Shown here: positions 1 through 8,259 of the stretch, piece by piece
Numbering within the stretch: the first letter of the stretch is position 1
Layout: every line of letters begins with the position of its first letter
Assembly: GCF_013911645.1 (NCBI RefSeq)
Contig: NZ_JACESV010000002.1
Span: 868,001 to 932,000 of the forward strand
Reading direction: 5' to 3'
Origin: Allomuricauda sp.
GTDB taxonomy: Bacteria; Bacteroidota; Bacteroidia; Flavobacteriales; Flavobacteriaceae
Length of the DNA: 64,000 nt
Translations under genes and position numbers: made by a program
Notes under the pieces: model-generated
Told to the model about the DNA's origin: nothing
Seen by the model: the letters and a program-made list of their open reading frames with translations, nothing else
Database searches by the model: none

Positions 1-5
1 AAAAG

Positions 6-77
6 TAGCCCCGGCAAGAATCGAACTTGCATCTAAAGTTTAGGAAACTTCTATTCTATCCATTGAACTACGGGGCC
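6..77 (-). tRNA. tRNA-Arg (anticodon CCT)
   Basis: The minus strand folds as a complete cloverleaf. The acceptor arm pairs GGCCCCG with CGGGGCT (one G-U at the end), the T arm is GCAAG/CTTGC with loop TTCGATT, and the anticodon arm GAAGT/ACTTT encloses loop TTCCTAA. The loop gives anticodon CCT, which reads arginine AGG. The discriminator base is A and CCA is not encoded. It lies about 100 bp downstream of the receiver-protein gene and ends almost at the window edge. Confidence 0.93.
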
Positions 78-179
78 ATCTGTAAAAATGGACTGCAAAA
101 ATAGGTTTTTTTAAAAACTTTATGCAACCGTAGGGGTCAATTTAGGGTGATTTCCCTTTAAACCAATGGAGCGGTATGG

Positions 180-584
180 CTAAGTCCGTTTTTTCTCTTC
201 TTCTTTTAGTATTTTTTCCAAATAAGAACGTGACAAGGGCTTGTCCACGTAACCAGATATCATCCCATTCTTTTTGGCTATGGCTCGATCCTTGGCATTG
301 GTAAAGGCTGAAAGTACATATACGCTTGGAAGTTCGTGCTCTACGAACAAATTTTTTAGGTTTTGCAAAAAATCCCATCCGTTCATACCATCCATAACAA
401 GATCTAAAAAGATAATGTCTGGTAATCTGTCGTGCTCCTCAATGGAACTGAAACAGGCTTGTATGCCCTCCTCACCGCTGGAACAAGTAACAATATCAAA
501 ATCGCCGTGGGATTGTTGTATGCAGTATCGGGTCGCAAATTGCGACACCAAATCATCGTCTATAATAAACGTAGTTAGCTTCAT
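180..584 (-). CDS. Single-domain response regulator (CheY-like receiver)
   Basis: This 134-residue protein is a stand-alone phosphoacceptor domain with no output domain. The acidic pocket is D9-D10-D11, the phosphorylation site is D61 in the strand IIFLDLVMDGMNG, the switch residue is S92 and the conserved lysine is K115 followed by proline. Such proteins pass phosphate to or from a hybrid kinase or act by protein contact. No kinase gene lies beside it, so the partner is unknown. It is separated by about 100 bp from the sulfur transporter operon and could be transcribed by read-through from it. Confidence 0.88.
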   Translation of the reverse strand: MKLTTFIIDDDLVSQFATRYCIQQSHGDFDIVTCSSGEEGIQACFSSIEEHDRLPDIIFLDLVMDGMNGWDFLQNLKNLFVEHELPSVYVLSAFTNAKDRAIAKKNGMISGYVDKPLSRSYLEKILKEEEKKRT

Positions 585-687
585 GTAGGGACTATTACGT
601 AAGTTTTGGGACAGACAAAGCTATATGCTGGAGACCAACAAACCATTCATGATCGTTGTTTTATCCAAATATCCCGTTAAGTCACTC

Positions 688-1101
688 TTAGTGTGGCAAT
701 TTACTCCTTAAAACACCATACGCAAAGGCTCCAAGTAATGCTCCGACCAAAACAATGACTATGGGCCAATACCCTGCTCCCACCAAAATATAGATAGGCC
801 CGGGACAAGCACCGGCCAAGGCCCACCCCAATCCAAAGAGTGCTCCGCCCAAAATATACCTAGCGATAGATTTTTCTTTGTCCAGTATAGCAATTGTTTC
901 TCCCGAAAAGGATTTTACTTTCGATTTTTTGATCCATTGCACCAAAACAATGCCCACTGCCAATGCCGAGCCAATGATTCCGTACATGTGGAAGGAATCG
1001 AACTGGAACATCTCATAGATCCTGAACCACGAAGCCGCTTCCGATTTATACAAAACAATTCCCAAAAAGGTACCCAATATGATGTATACTATATTCTTCA
1101 T
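688..1101 (-). CDS. DUF6691 / YeeE-YedE family half-transporter, second subunit
   Basis: A 137-residue polytopic membrane protein with about four hydrophobic segments and the conserved motif GACPGP near residue 98, matching the C-terminal half of the YeeE/YedE thiosulfate-transporter fold. Full-length YeeE moves thiosulfate using cysteines on the pore path. Here the fold is split over two genes, each carrying one conserved cysteine motif. I chose the ATG at 1101 because it overlaps the stop codon of the upstream half by four bases (ATGA), which indicates translational coupling. It is the last gene of the seven-gene operon that starts near 7.95 kb. The substrate (thiosulfate or a related sulfur species) is inferred from family and context. 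Confidence 0.82.
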   Translation of the reverse strand: MKNIVYIILGTFLGIVLYKSEAASWFRIYEMFQFDSFHMYGIIGSALAVGIVLVQWIKKSKVKSFSGETIAILDKEKSIARYILGGALFGLGWALAGACPGPIYILVGAGYWPIVIVLVGALLGAFAYGVLRSKLPH

Positions 1102-1655
1102 ACGGCAAAAATTAAGGGAAACAACAGGTGAACCATAATCAGTCCGCCGATAAAGAAACCGACAACTGCAATCAAAGAAGGTCGCTGTAAGTTGCTCAAA
1201 CCAGAAATAGCGTGCCCAGAGGTGCAACCTCCGGCATATCTTGTACCAAAACCCACCAAAAAGCCAGCTACCAAAAGGATGATCCACACTTTAGGGTCGG
1301 TAAGGGATTCCATACTAAAAAGTTCTGTGGGCAAATAGGCTGTACCAGCACTATCAAACCCAAGTTCCTGCAGTTTTGAAACGGATTTATCCGATATGTT
1401 CACAGCCGGATTTTGAGAGAGCCAATGCGCGCCCAAGAATCCCCCAATAACAGAACCAAGGACGACCAAAAGGTTCCACCGTTTGGATTTTACATCTGTT
1501 TTGAAGTAATCCGAAAACTTTCCTGCACCACCAATGGAACAAAAAGTTTCCAAGTTGGAGGACATTCCAAAACGTTTGCCCATAAGAATCAATAAAGCCA
1601 TAATCAGGGCAATGAGCGGGCCTGATACATACCAAGGCCAAGGTTGATAAAGCAT
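1098..1655 (-). CDS. YeeE/YedE family half-transporter, first subunit
   Basis: This 185-residue membrane protein has roughly five hydrophobic segments and the family signature [16 protein letters not shown] around residues 135-150, whose cysteine is part of the substrate path in thiosulfate transporters. It is about half the length of a complete YeeE protein; the other half is the overlapping downstream gene. Fifty-eight bases separate it from the upstream DUF2892 gene. The neighbours (sulfide:quinone oxidoreductase, MBL-rhodanese and rhodanese genes further along) support uptake or exchange of thiosulfate or other inorganic sulfur across the inner membrane. The direction of transport cannot be read from sequence. 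Confidence 0.84.
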   Translation of the reverse strand: MLYQPWPWYVSGPLIALIMALLILMGKRFGMSSNLETFCSIGGAGKFSDYFKTDVKSKRWNLLVVLGSVIGGFLGAHWLSQNPAVNISDKSVSKLQELGFDSAGTAYLPTELFSMESLTDPKVWIILLVAGFLVGFGTRYAGGCTSGHAISGLSNLQRPSLIAVVGFFIGGLIMVHLLFPLIFAV

Positions 1656-1713
1656 TTCCGTGAGTTTTTGACAAAGATCACGAAAATGCCTTAAATATCA
1701 AACCTATGGAATA

Positions 1714-1917
1714 TCAACAACAGCTCTTATCGGAATCTTGTACTCCGAATTTCTTCAAAATATCTTCCAGCAAACACCATTTGGTCAAGGATGACTGAAG
1801 CAAGTTGGCCCCGACAAAAGCGGTAAACCAAAGCCAATTTTGACTTACATAAATGGCCAAAACCAGACTTATCAATATAAACGTTCCCGCTACGCCTCTT
1901 ACAATTCTATTTTTCAT
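1714..1917 (-). CDS. DUF2892 (YgaP-type membrane domain) small protein
   Basis: A 67-residue protein with two hydrophobic helices and the family features RGVAGTFILISL and FVGANLLQ, then a short cytoplasmic tail ending in a vicinal cysteine pair (CC). DUF2892 is the membrane anchor found fused to rhodanese in YgaP; here it stands alone. The ATG at 1917 follows the PII-like gene by 10 bp, so both are co-transcribed. The terminal cysteines and the location between an RND pump and a YeeE transporter suggest a role in handling sulfane sulfur at the membrane, which is inference. Confidence 0.78.
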   Translation of the reverse strand: MKNRIVRGVAGTFILISLVLAIYVSQNWLWFTAFVGANLLQSSLTKWCLLEDILKKFGVQDSDKSCC

Positions 1918-1927
1918 AATGTTATTT

Positions 1928-2233
1928 TTATACAGTTCTTTCAATAGGTACTTCGACCGCCCGAATGGGGTTTGTGGTCTCACTTTTTTGGTTGAATTCT
2001 TCCAACAATTTGAAAAATTCGGTGACTTTTTCTTCCTCGGTGAAGGAAAAAAACAAGTTGGATGCTGCGCCCCCCTTTTCACTGGGGAACCAACTATTGG
2101 TGTAGAACATCGGAGGGGTGTTTTTGTACCCATCTATGTCCGACCCGCTAAAATTTTCTATACCGGCCTTTTTGAAGAGTTTAAATACTTCCTTTTCATA
2201 CTCTTCTACCGTGGTAACAATAATCATTTTCAT
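1928..2233 (-). CDS. Small PII-like (ferredoxin-fold) protein, function unknown
   Basis: A 101-residue soluble protein beginning with a MIIVT strand and a helix rich in Lys/Glu, followed by a segment FYTNSWFPSEKGG and a C-terminal VPIER strand. Length and strand-helix pattern resemble PII/CutA-like alpha-beta proteins such as those found beside RND or bicarbonate transporters. I recognise no nucleotide-binding T-loop. It sits 106 bp downstream of the RND permease and 10 bp upstream of the DUF2892 gene, so it may regulate one of these membrane proteins. The family call is tentative. A 17-bp motif upstream is shared with the gene at 35767. Confidence 0.6.
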   Translation of the reverse strand: MKMIIVTTVEEYEKEVFKLFKKAGIENFSGSDIDGYKNTPPMFYTNSWFPSEKGGAASNLFFSFTEEEKVTEFFKLLEEFNQKSETTNPIRAVEVPIERTV

Positions 2234-2339
2234 GTGCTAATTTTTTATAGTTTTTTCAATGGTCACATGGAACCTTTTACGACTAAAAGAATCGTTGTAC
2301 TCTGTGTCCAAAAATTATTTTAGTGTTGTTGGTTTCATC

Positions 2340-5300
2340 TTATTTGTAATTTTTTCGTTCTATCAAGTAATACACCAATGGCACTACCAACAGCGTCAAA
2401 ACTGTAGATACTATGGTTCCTCCCATCAGTGAAATGGCCAATCCCTGGAAAATGGGGTCGAACAGAATCACAAAGGCTCCAATAACAACGGTCCCTGCGG
2501 TCAATAAAATTGGTGTGGTACGAACGGCACCGGCTTCTATAACGGCTTGTTTCAAGGGAACCCCGTCATCCAATCTCAAATTGACGAAGTCAATCAGTAA
2601 CACCGAGTTCCGCACCATGATCCCCGCAAGGGCAATCACACCAATAAAGGAGGTTGCTGTAAAGAATGCACCGAGCAACCAGTGTCCGAGCACAATACCG
2701 ATCAATGAAAGCGGTATGGCCACCATCATCACCATAGGTGCCTTAAAGTTTTGGAACCACCCTACGATCAGCATGTAAATGATCACGATAACACCCAGGA
2801 ATGCGATTCCCAAATCGCGGAACACCTCAAGGGTTATCTGCCATTCCCCATCCCATTTTACGGTGTAATCATCTTCAAACTGGGGTTGTTCCATATAGAG
2901 TTCGTTGATGGAGTATCCCTGCGGAAGTTCTAATTGGTTCAACTTGTCCGTCATACCCAAAATGGCGTACACGGGGCTTTCGAGCTCTCCTGCCATATCG
3001 GACATCACATACACGACCCTTTTTTGGTTTTTCCGGTAGATGCTCTTGGCCTTGATGCCTTCTTTTACCTGAACCAAATCACCAACGGAAACCATATTGC
3101 CCTGCTGGGATGCTATTTTTAACTGTTTGATCTCCTCCAAGCTGGATTTATCCTTCTCGCTAATGGAAAGCACAATCCCAATTTGATCAAAGGCATCTTC
3201 ACGGTAGATATGCGATACGGGCTGTTCACGAAAAGCCATGCCCATCACCTGTACAATTTGTTGCGGAGTAATGCCATAAAGCATCGCTTTTTCCTTATCG
3301 ATTACAAAATCATACTCGACTTGATCATCCTCGACCATCCAATCCACATCCACAACATCGGTGGTATTGTTCAAAATACCTTTTACCTTATCGGCCAATG
3401 CAATCTGTTTATCATAATCGGGGCCGTACACTTCGGCCACAATGGTGGAGAGCACAGGAGGTCCAGGCGGCACCTCAACAATTTTGATGTTCGCATCGTA
3501 TTTTTTGCCCAATTCCTGAATTCTTGGTCTGAGCAATTTGGCAATATCGTGGCTCTGTTCGCTTCTATCATGTTTATCAACAAGATTCACCTGAATATCG
3601 GCCATATTGCTACCACCACGAAGGTCGTAATGCCTTACCAAACCATTAAATGTAATTGGGGCAGATGTCCCCACGTAGGTTTGATAGTTGACCACTTCGG
3701 GACGAGTGGACAGATATGCTCCAATTTCCTTGGTTACAGCTGACGTTCTTTCCAAGGTGGTCCCTTCGGGAAGATCTATCACTACTTGGAACTCGTTCTT
3801 GTTATCAAAAGGAAGCATTTTTACGGCTACCGATTTGGTAAAGAACATTCCAATGGAGGCAAGCAGCAAGAAGAAGGTAATCCCCAAGAACAGCCATCTT
3901 TTTTTCCTGCTCTCTATCAAAGGGCTTTCAAAGCGCGAATAGGCTTTGTAAATGAAGGTGTCCTGTATTTCAACGGGGGCTTTTCCCTTTTTCTTCTTTT
4001 TGTCTTTTTCTCTTAAGAAGATGTAGCCCAAATAGGGAGTGATGGTCAACGCCACGAACAATGATAGCAACATCGCAATGGAAGCTCCAATGGGCATGGG
4101 CGACATATAAGGCCCCATCAACCCAGATACAAAGGCCATGGGCAACACGGATGCAATTACCGTAAACGTGGCCAAAATGGTCGGGTTCCCTACCTCATTG
4201 ATGGCATAGATCGCAGCATCCTTGAACGGCAACCGTTTCATTTTAAAGTGACGGTGCATGTTCTCCGCAATAATAATGGAGTCGTCCACCACAATACCTG
4301 TTACAAACACCAAGGCAAACAAAGTAATTCGGTTTAGGGTGTAATCCAGCATGTAATAGCTGAGCAAAGTCAATGCGAAGGTAATGGGCACCGATAGGAA
4401 CACCACAAGTCCACCTCGCCATCCCATGGCCAACATGACCACAAAGGTCACGGCAATGATGGCACCGATCAAGTGCATCAACAATTCCGATACTTTTTGC
4501 GAAGCTGTTTGCCCGTAGTTTCGGGTCACCTCAACCTTTACCTCATCTGGAATCAAGGTTGTTTTTAAATGATCCACTTTCTCCAACACCACATCGGCAA
4601 TCTTCATCGCATCTGCACCTTTGCGCTTGGCAATGGATAGGGTTACCGCTGGATATTCGGATTTATAGGTCTCTGCTTTTTCACTAGCGGCTCCAAATCC
4701 AAGGGAAACATAGTTTTTAGGCAGTTCTGGGCCATCCAATACCTTTGATATCTGCTTTAGATAGATAGGTTGACCTTGTTTGGTGCCTACAATCAGGTTT
4801 TCAAGGTCTTCCTTGGTTTTTAAAAAGTTTCCTGTACTGATGTGGAACTCGGTATCGTTGGCAAGGAAGTTTCCGGCATCCATTTGCTGGTTGTTGGCCT
4901 TTATCATTTGGGCAACGGCCAACATATCAATTCCTGATTCGGCCATTTTATCCTTGTCCACCACCACACGAAGCTGGGGACTGCGTCCTCCTATCTTTTT
5001 GGTGATGGAAACGCCATTTACTTTTTCAATTTCGTTGATAAGCTCTCCTGAGATCTGCCTTAGCTGAAAATCATCGTACTCCTCGCTCCAAAGTGTAAGG
5101 GCCAGCATAGGCACATCATCAATGGCGCGGGTTTTTACCAATGGCATGGTAACCCCGGCGGGCATTTGGTCCATGTGCTTGTTGATCTCGTCGTACAAGC
5201 GTACCAAAGACCTTTCGATATCTTCTCCCACGTAGAACTGTACAATGGCCATTCCCTGCTCTTGCATGGAAGTGGTATACACATATTCTACGCCTTTAAT

Positions 5301-5534
5301 GTTCGATATAATTTTTTCCAGCGGTTTTGTGATCCTGGATTCCACCTCGGTGGGACTGGCCCCGGGATATCCCACAAAAATATCTGCCATGGGCACGTCA
5401 ATCTGGGGCTCCTCTTCCCTTGGGATAAGGAAGGAACTGTACACCCCAATGACCATAAATACAATCATTAAGAGCACCGTTAGCTTAGAGCTGATAAACC
5501 CTTTGGCAATTCTACCTGCAAGTCCGTCTTTCAT
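2340..5534 (-). CDS. RND efflux transporter permease subunit (AcrB/CusA superfamily)
   Basis: At 1064 residues this is full length for the inner-membrane pump of a tripartite RND system. A first transmembrane helix (about 17-37) is followed by a large periplasmic porter domain, helices 2-6 (about 350-500), a second helix near 555 and a second periplasmic domain, then the final helices. The proton-relay aspartates D417-D418 are present in GIVVDDSI. The sequence does not match the metal (CusA) signature strongly enough to call a metal substrate. It is 16 bp downstream of its adaptor gene, within an operon that also encodes a YeeE-type sulfur transporter and is read from a promoter shared with sulfide-oxidation genes. 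An export role for a sulfur compound is an inference. Confidence 0.9.
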   Translation of the reverse strand: MKDGLAGRIAKGFISSKLTVLLMIVFMVIGVYSSFLIPREEEPQIDVPMADIFVGYPGASPTEVESRITKPLEKIISNIKGVEYVYTTSMQEQGMAIVQFYVGEDIERSLVRLYDEINKHMDQMPAGVTMPLVKTRAIDDVPMLALTLWSEEYDDFQLRQISGELINEIEKVNGVSITKKIGGRSPQLRVVVDKDKMAESGIDMLAVAQMIKANNQQMDAGNFLANDTEFHISTGNFLKTKEDLENLIVGTKQGQPIYLKQISKVLDGPELPKNYVSLGFGAASEKAETYKSEYPAVTLSIAKRKGADAMKIADVVLEKVDHLKTTLIPDEVKVEVTRNYGQTASQKVSELLMHLIGAIIAVTFVVMLAMGWRGGLVVFLSVPITFALTLLSYYMLDYTLNRITLFALVFVTGIVVDDSIIIAENMHRHFKMKRLPFKDAAIYAINEVGNPTILATFTVIASVLPMAFVSGLMGPYMSPMPIGASIAMLLSLFVALTITPYLGYIFLREKDKKKKKGKAPVEIQDTFIYKAYSRFESPLIESRKKRWLFLGITFFLLLASIGMFFTKSVAVKMLPFDNKNEFQVVIDLPEGTTLERTSAVTKEIGAYLSTRPEVVNYQTYVGTSAPITFNGLVRHYDLRGGSNMADIQVNLVDKHDRSEQSHDIAKLLRPRIQELGKKYDANIKIVEVPPGPPVLSTIVAEVYGPDYDKQIALADKVKGILNNTTDVVDVDWMVEDDQVEYDFVIDKEKAMLYGITPQQIVQVMGMAFREQPVSHIYREDAFDQIGIVLSISEKDKSSLEEIKQLKIASQQGNMVSVGDLVQVKEGIKAKSIYRKNQKRVVYVMSDMAGELESPVYAILGMTDKLNQLELPQGYSINELYMEQPQFEDDYTVKWDGEWQITLEVFRDLGIAFLGVIVIIYMLIVGWFQNFKAPMVMMVAIPLSLIGIVLGHWLLGAFFTATSFIGVIALAGIMVRNSVLLIDFVNLRLDDGVPLKQAVIEAGAVRTTPILLTAGTVVIGAFVILFDPIFQGLAISLMGGTIVSTVLTLLVVPLVYYLIERKNYK

Positions 5535-5550
5535 TGTTAGCGTTTTTGGG

Positions 5551-6642
5551 TTATTGAATGCTTACTTTGGCTCCGTTGTACAACTTTCCTTCGGCCGAGA
5601 CGATATATTGATCTCCTTTGGACAAGCCCGACAACACTTCCACTTCATCACCGTAGGTGTCGCCCAGTCGCAACCAGCGCAATAAGGCCACATTATCCTG
5701 ACCCAAGGTGTACACGCCTGTCAACTGTCCTTTATGCACCAAGGCTTTGGACGGAACCGTAACAACTGTTTTTCCGTTGCTCTCATTTTCCGCTTCCAGC
5801 CTAACGGTTGCATACATACCTGACAAAATCTTGGCTTCCGTTTTGTCAATTAAAACCTTCATCAAATATTGCCCTCCCGTATTTTGGGCCGATGCACTTA
5901 ACTCGGACACTTTACCTGTAAGCGTAGTATCCAAAGTTTTCACAAGTATTTGAGCATTGGTTCCCACTTTTATACCGGAAATATTATTCTCTGAAACCTT
6001 CGCAACTACTTCAAAACCTCCTCCAGCTGATTCAATGGATACCAACGGAACACCTGGATTGGCCATATCGCCCTCATCAATGTAAGTATTGGTAACCACT
6101 CCGCTGAAGGGTGCTCGAATGTTGGCGTAGGCGAACTGAGAGTTCACTTCGTTCTTCATTTGGTTCGCAGCCTCCAATCTGGCCTTGGCCATTTCGTAGC
6201 GTGCGGTCATATCATCCAGTTCTTTTTGTGAAGCACTGTTTTCACGAAAAAGGTTCTGGAACCTTTCGTAATCTTTTTTGGCATTGTTGAACGCAACGGT
6301 TGCTTCTGTAATGGATGCTTCCACTTGTGCTTTTTTAGCTCTTAGATCCCCATTATTGATGGAAATAAGAAGGTCTCCCTTGTTTACTTTTTGGCCTATT
6401 TTCACAGGAAGGGATTCCACATGGCCCATCATTCGGGTGCTCAAGGTGGCGCTGTTCACCGCTTGTATTTGACCACTTCCGGCCAAAATGGTAGAACTAT
6501 CGCCCATATCTACCTCGGCAACGGTTACCGGAACCGCTTCCGTGTTGTCCATAGTCTGTTTTTCGTCACTTCCACACCCCATTAGAAGAAATCCCAAGGA
6601 GACGGTCAGTATAAAGCTTTTATATATCGTAGTGTTTTTCAT
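5551..6642 (-). CDS. RND efflux periplasmic adaptor subunit (membrane fusion protein), lipoprotein
   Basis: A 363-residue HlyD/AcrA-like adaptor. The N-terminus is a lipoprotein signal with lipobox LLMGC (lipidated C23), so it is anchored in the inner membrane. A biotinyl/lipoyl-like segment (about 65-100) is followed by an alpha-helical hairpin (about 105-170), the second lipoyl half, and beta-barrel and membrane-proximal domains to the C-terminus. It bridges the permease and the TolC-type channel. It lies 7 bp downstream of tolC and 16 bp upstream of the permease gene, the usual order for a co-transcribed tripartite pump. Confidence 0.9.
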   Translation of the reverse strand: MKNTTIYKSFILTVSLGFLLMGCGSDEKQTMDNTEAVPVTVAEVDMGDSSTILAGSGQIQAVNSATLSTRMMGHVESLPVKIGQKVNKGDLLISINNGDLRAKKAQVEASITEATVAFNNAKKDYERFQNLFRENSASQKELDDMTARYEMAKARLEAANQMKNEVNSQFAYANIRAPFSGVVTNTYIDEGDMANPGVPLVSIESAGGGFEVVAKVSENNISGIKVGTNAQILVKTLDTTLTGKVSELSASAQNTGGQYLMKVLIDKTEAKILSGMYATVRLEAENESNGKTVVTVPSKALVHKGQLTGVYTLGQDNVALLRWLRLGDTYGDEVEVLSGLSKGDQYIVSAEGKLYNGAKVSIQ

Positions 6643-6649
6643 CTTACAA

Positions 6650-7954
6650 TTATTCTTTGGTTAAAAATGTTAATAAGGATTGTGCTTGATTGTATTCAAA
6701 AATGGTTTGATAATAGACCAATTGTTTTTCGGCATAGTTGGCTTCGGCCATCAATAGATCTGTTGTTTTTTCCAAACCTTCCTTGAATCTGTTGGTACGA
6801 ATCCTTAAGGATTCTTCGGATTGCTCCATAGCCAATTTTGAGGTCTGGAGCCTGCTCGCGGCATCCTCGACCATCCGCTTGGTGCGTTGTAGCTCCATAG
6901 TACTTTTGGCGACGTACTGCTCGTATTCCTGTTTCGCTTTTTCATAACTTGTTTTGCTCTTTCCTGCTTTGGCAAAGCGTTGGGACCCTTTAAACACATC
7001 CCAGCTCAAACTTGCACCAATAATGTATCCTTTGGCATCGGCCTGAAAAATTTGGTCGTCGTACATTTCGTAGCTGGCAAAGGCGTTCAGCCTAGGCAAA
7101 AAGGTCATGTTATCCGCTTTCATGTTTGCTTTGTAGGCTTCGGACACCAAATCCATGGCTTTTACATCGGCTCTGTTTTCCAGTGAAACGTCCACTGATT
7201 CGCCCAAATTATCAAGTACCAATTCTTCGGAGGGTTCATAGACCACATCTCCTTGTTCGTTCATTAAAAAGGCTAAATAGTCCGATGCATTTTTCACATT
7301 GCTTTTGGATGTCTTCAATTGATCGGAGACCTCGGTAACCCGTACCTTCACTTCCAACAAATCTGCTTTTTGAAGCAAGCCTTGATCATAGCTGTTCTGT
7401 GCCATGTTCAAGTTTGCATTTGCTGCATCGTAAGCTTTTTGAAGTACAGCCACAGCCCTATGCGCCAATTGCAATTGGCCGTAGGCCTTTTGGGCTTCAA
7501 AATCAAGGTAATCGCGGGTACGCATGGCTTGAAGCTCTTTAGCCTCCATGGTAGTTTTTGCTGCTTTACGTTGATAAAACCCATCCAAATTGATCAAGGG
7601 TTGTTCCACCGAAACTACGGTGGCGTAGTTCTCGATCTGATCGGGATCGTTCAACAAGGCAGGGTTAAAATCTGCCTGGGTCAAAATCTCTTGGTTGAGT
7701 TTGGAACCGAAAGCCATCAAAGGATTTGTGGTCGCCATTCCTGTATGCGACACAGCTATCTGTGGCAAAAAGATGGAATTGGAGAACCTATAATCGTATT
7801 TTGCCATTTTGGCCTCCTGTTCGGACACCTTGATGCTGGCATTGGACTCTTGCACCTTTGTCAATACTTCTTCCATAGAAATCTTGACAGGGTCTTGGGC
7901 AAATAGTTGTCCCTGGATCCAAATGAGTATTGTGAATGTAATTATTCGTTTCAT
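6650..7954 (-). CDS. TolC family outer membrane efflux channel
   Basis: A 434-residue outer membrane factor with a signal peptide ending near residue 19 (LFA-QDP). Two long heptad-rich alpha-helical repeats of the OEP type cover about 25-230 and 240-430, as expected for the TolC trimer tunnel. It is the first gene of the operon that continues through the adaptor, RND permease, PII-like, DUF2892 and YeeE/DUF6691 genes. Its promoter carries the palindromic Crp/Fnr-type site at 8004-8017 and a TAATTTTG -7 box. Confidence 0.9.
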   Translation of the reverse strand: MKRIITFTILIWIQGQLFAQDPVKISMEEVLTKVQESNASIKVSEQEAKMAKYDYRFSNSIFLPQIAVSHTGMATTNPLMAFGSKLNQEILTQADFNPALLNDPDQIENYATVVSVEQPLINLDGFYQRKAAKTTMEAKELQAMRTRDYLDFEAQKAYGQLQLAHRAVAVLQKAYDAANANLNMAQNSYDQGLLQKADLLEVKVRVTEVSDQLKTSKSNVKNASDYLAFLMNEQGDVVYEPSEELVLDNLGESVDVSLENRADVKAMDLVSEAYKANMKADNMTFLPRLNAFASYEMYDDQIFQADAKGYIIGASLSWDVFKGSQRFAKAGKSKTSYEKAKQEYEQYVAKSTMELQRTKRMVEDAASRLQTSKLAMEQSEESLRIRTNRFKEGLEKTTDLLMAEANYAEKQLVYYQTIFEYNQAQSLLTFLTKE

Positions 7955-7973
7955 GTATTTAACTAATTTGAAG

Positions 7974-8017
7974 CAAAATTAAATTTGGCAATTCGCCTGC
8001 ACAGTAACCTTGGTTAC
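7974..8017 (-). promoter_or_regulatory. Promoter of the tolC/RND/YeeE operon with Crp/Fnr-type site
   Basis: On the minus strand the palindrome GTAACCAAGGTTAC (8004-8017) is followed by exactly 22 nt and then TAATTTTG (7974-7981), a perfect match to the Bacteroidota -7 element TAnnTTTG. The ATG of tolC is 19 nt further down. The same arrangement occurs before four other genes in this region. The palindrome centre would lie near -41, the position of a class II Crp-type activator. The site is seen; the regulator identity is inferred. Confidence 0.72.
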
Positions 8018-8118
8018 CGAGAAAAATGTCCTGTTTCCCTAAAAAAATGAACCTCAACATGCCCCTGTCACCAAAGAAATGGGTCATATTGAGGCAAGTT
8101 CAATAAGTAGGAGGGGGT

Positions 8119-8253
8119 TTATGCGTTCCGGGTTCCCCCGTGCCCTCCAGCCACCACAATCAAAACTTTAATGCTCAAATAGATGAACTTAAAGAACTGG
8201 ATTATGGGGTTCATCATAACAAATCGTTTGTATTTGGATATTCTTCGTGTCAT
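8119..8253 (-). CDS. Small membrane protein downstream of SQR
   Basis: A 44-residue reading frame starts with ATG 6 bp after the sulfide:quinone oxidoreductase stop codon and ends at TAA (8119-8121). The protein has a basic N-terminus (MTRRISKYKRF), one hydrophobic stretch (IIQFFKFIYLSIKVLIVVA) and a Gly/His-rich end, GGHGGTRNA. An internal ATG (residue 13 or 14) is an alternative start. The tight spacing indicates co-transcription with the reductase, so it may be a membrane anchor or small subunit for it. I do not recognise a named family. Confidence 0.55.
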   Translation of the reverse strand: MTRRISKYKRFVMMNPIIQFFKFIYLSIKVLIVVAGGHGGTRNA

Positions 8254-8259
8254 AACTGT

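Noticed and set aside
2340..5534. Calling the RND permease a copper/silver or zinc exporter (CusA/CzcA)
   Set aside because: The adjacent DUF2892, YeeE and sulfur-type promoter point away from metals, and I cannot identify the metal-binding methionine or acidic sets.
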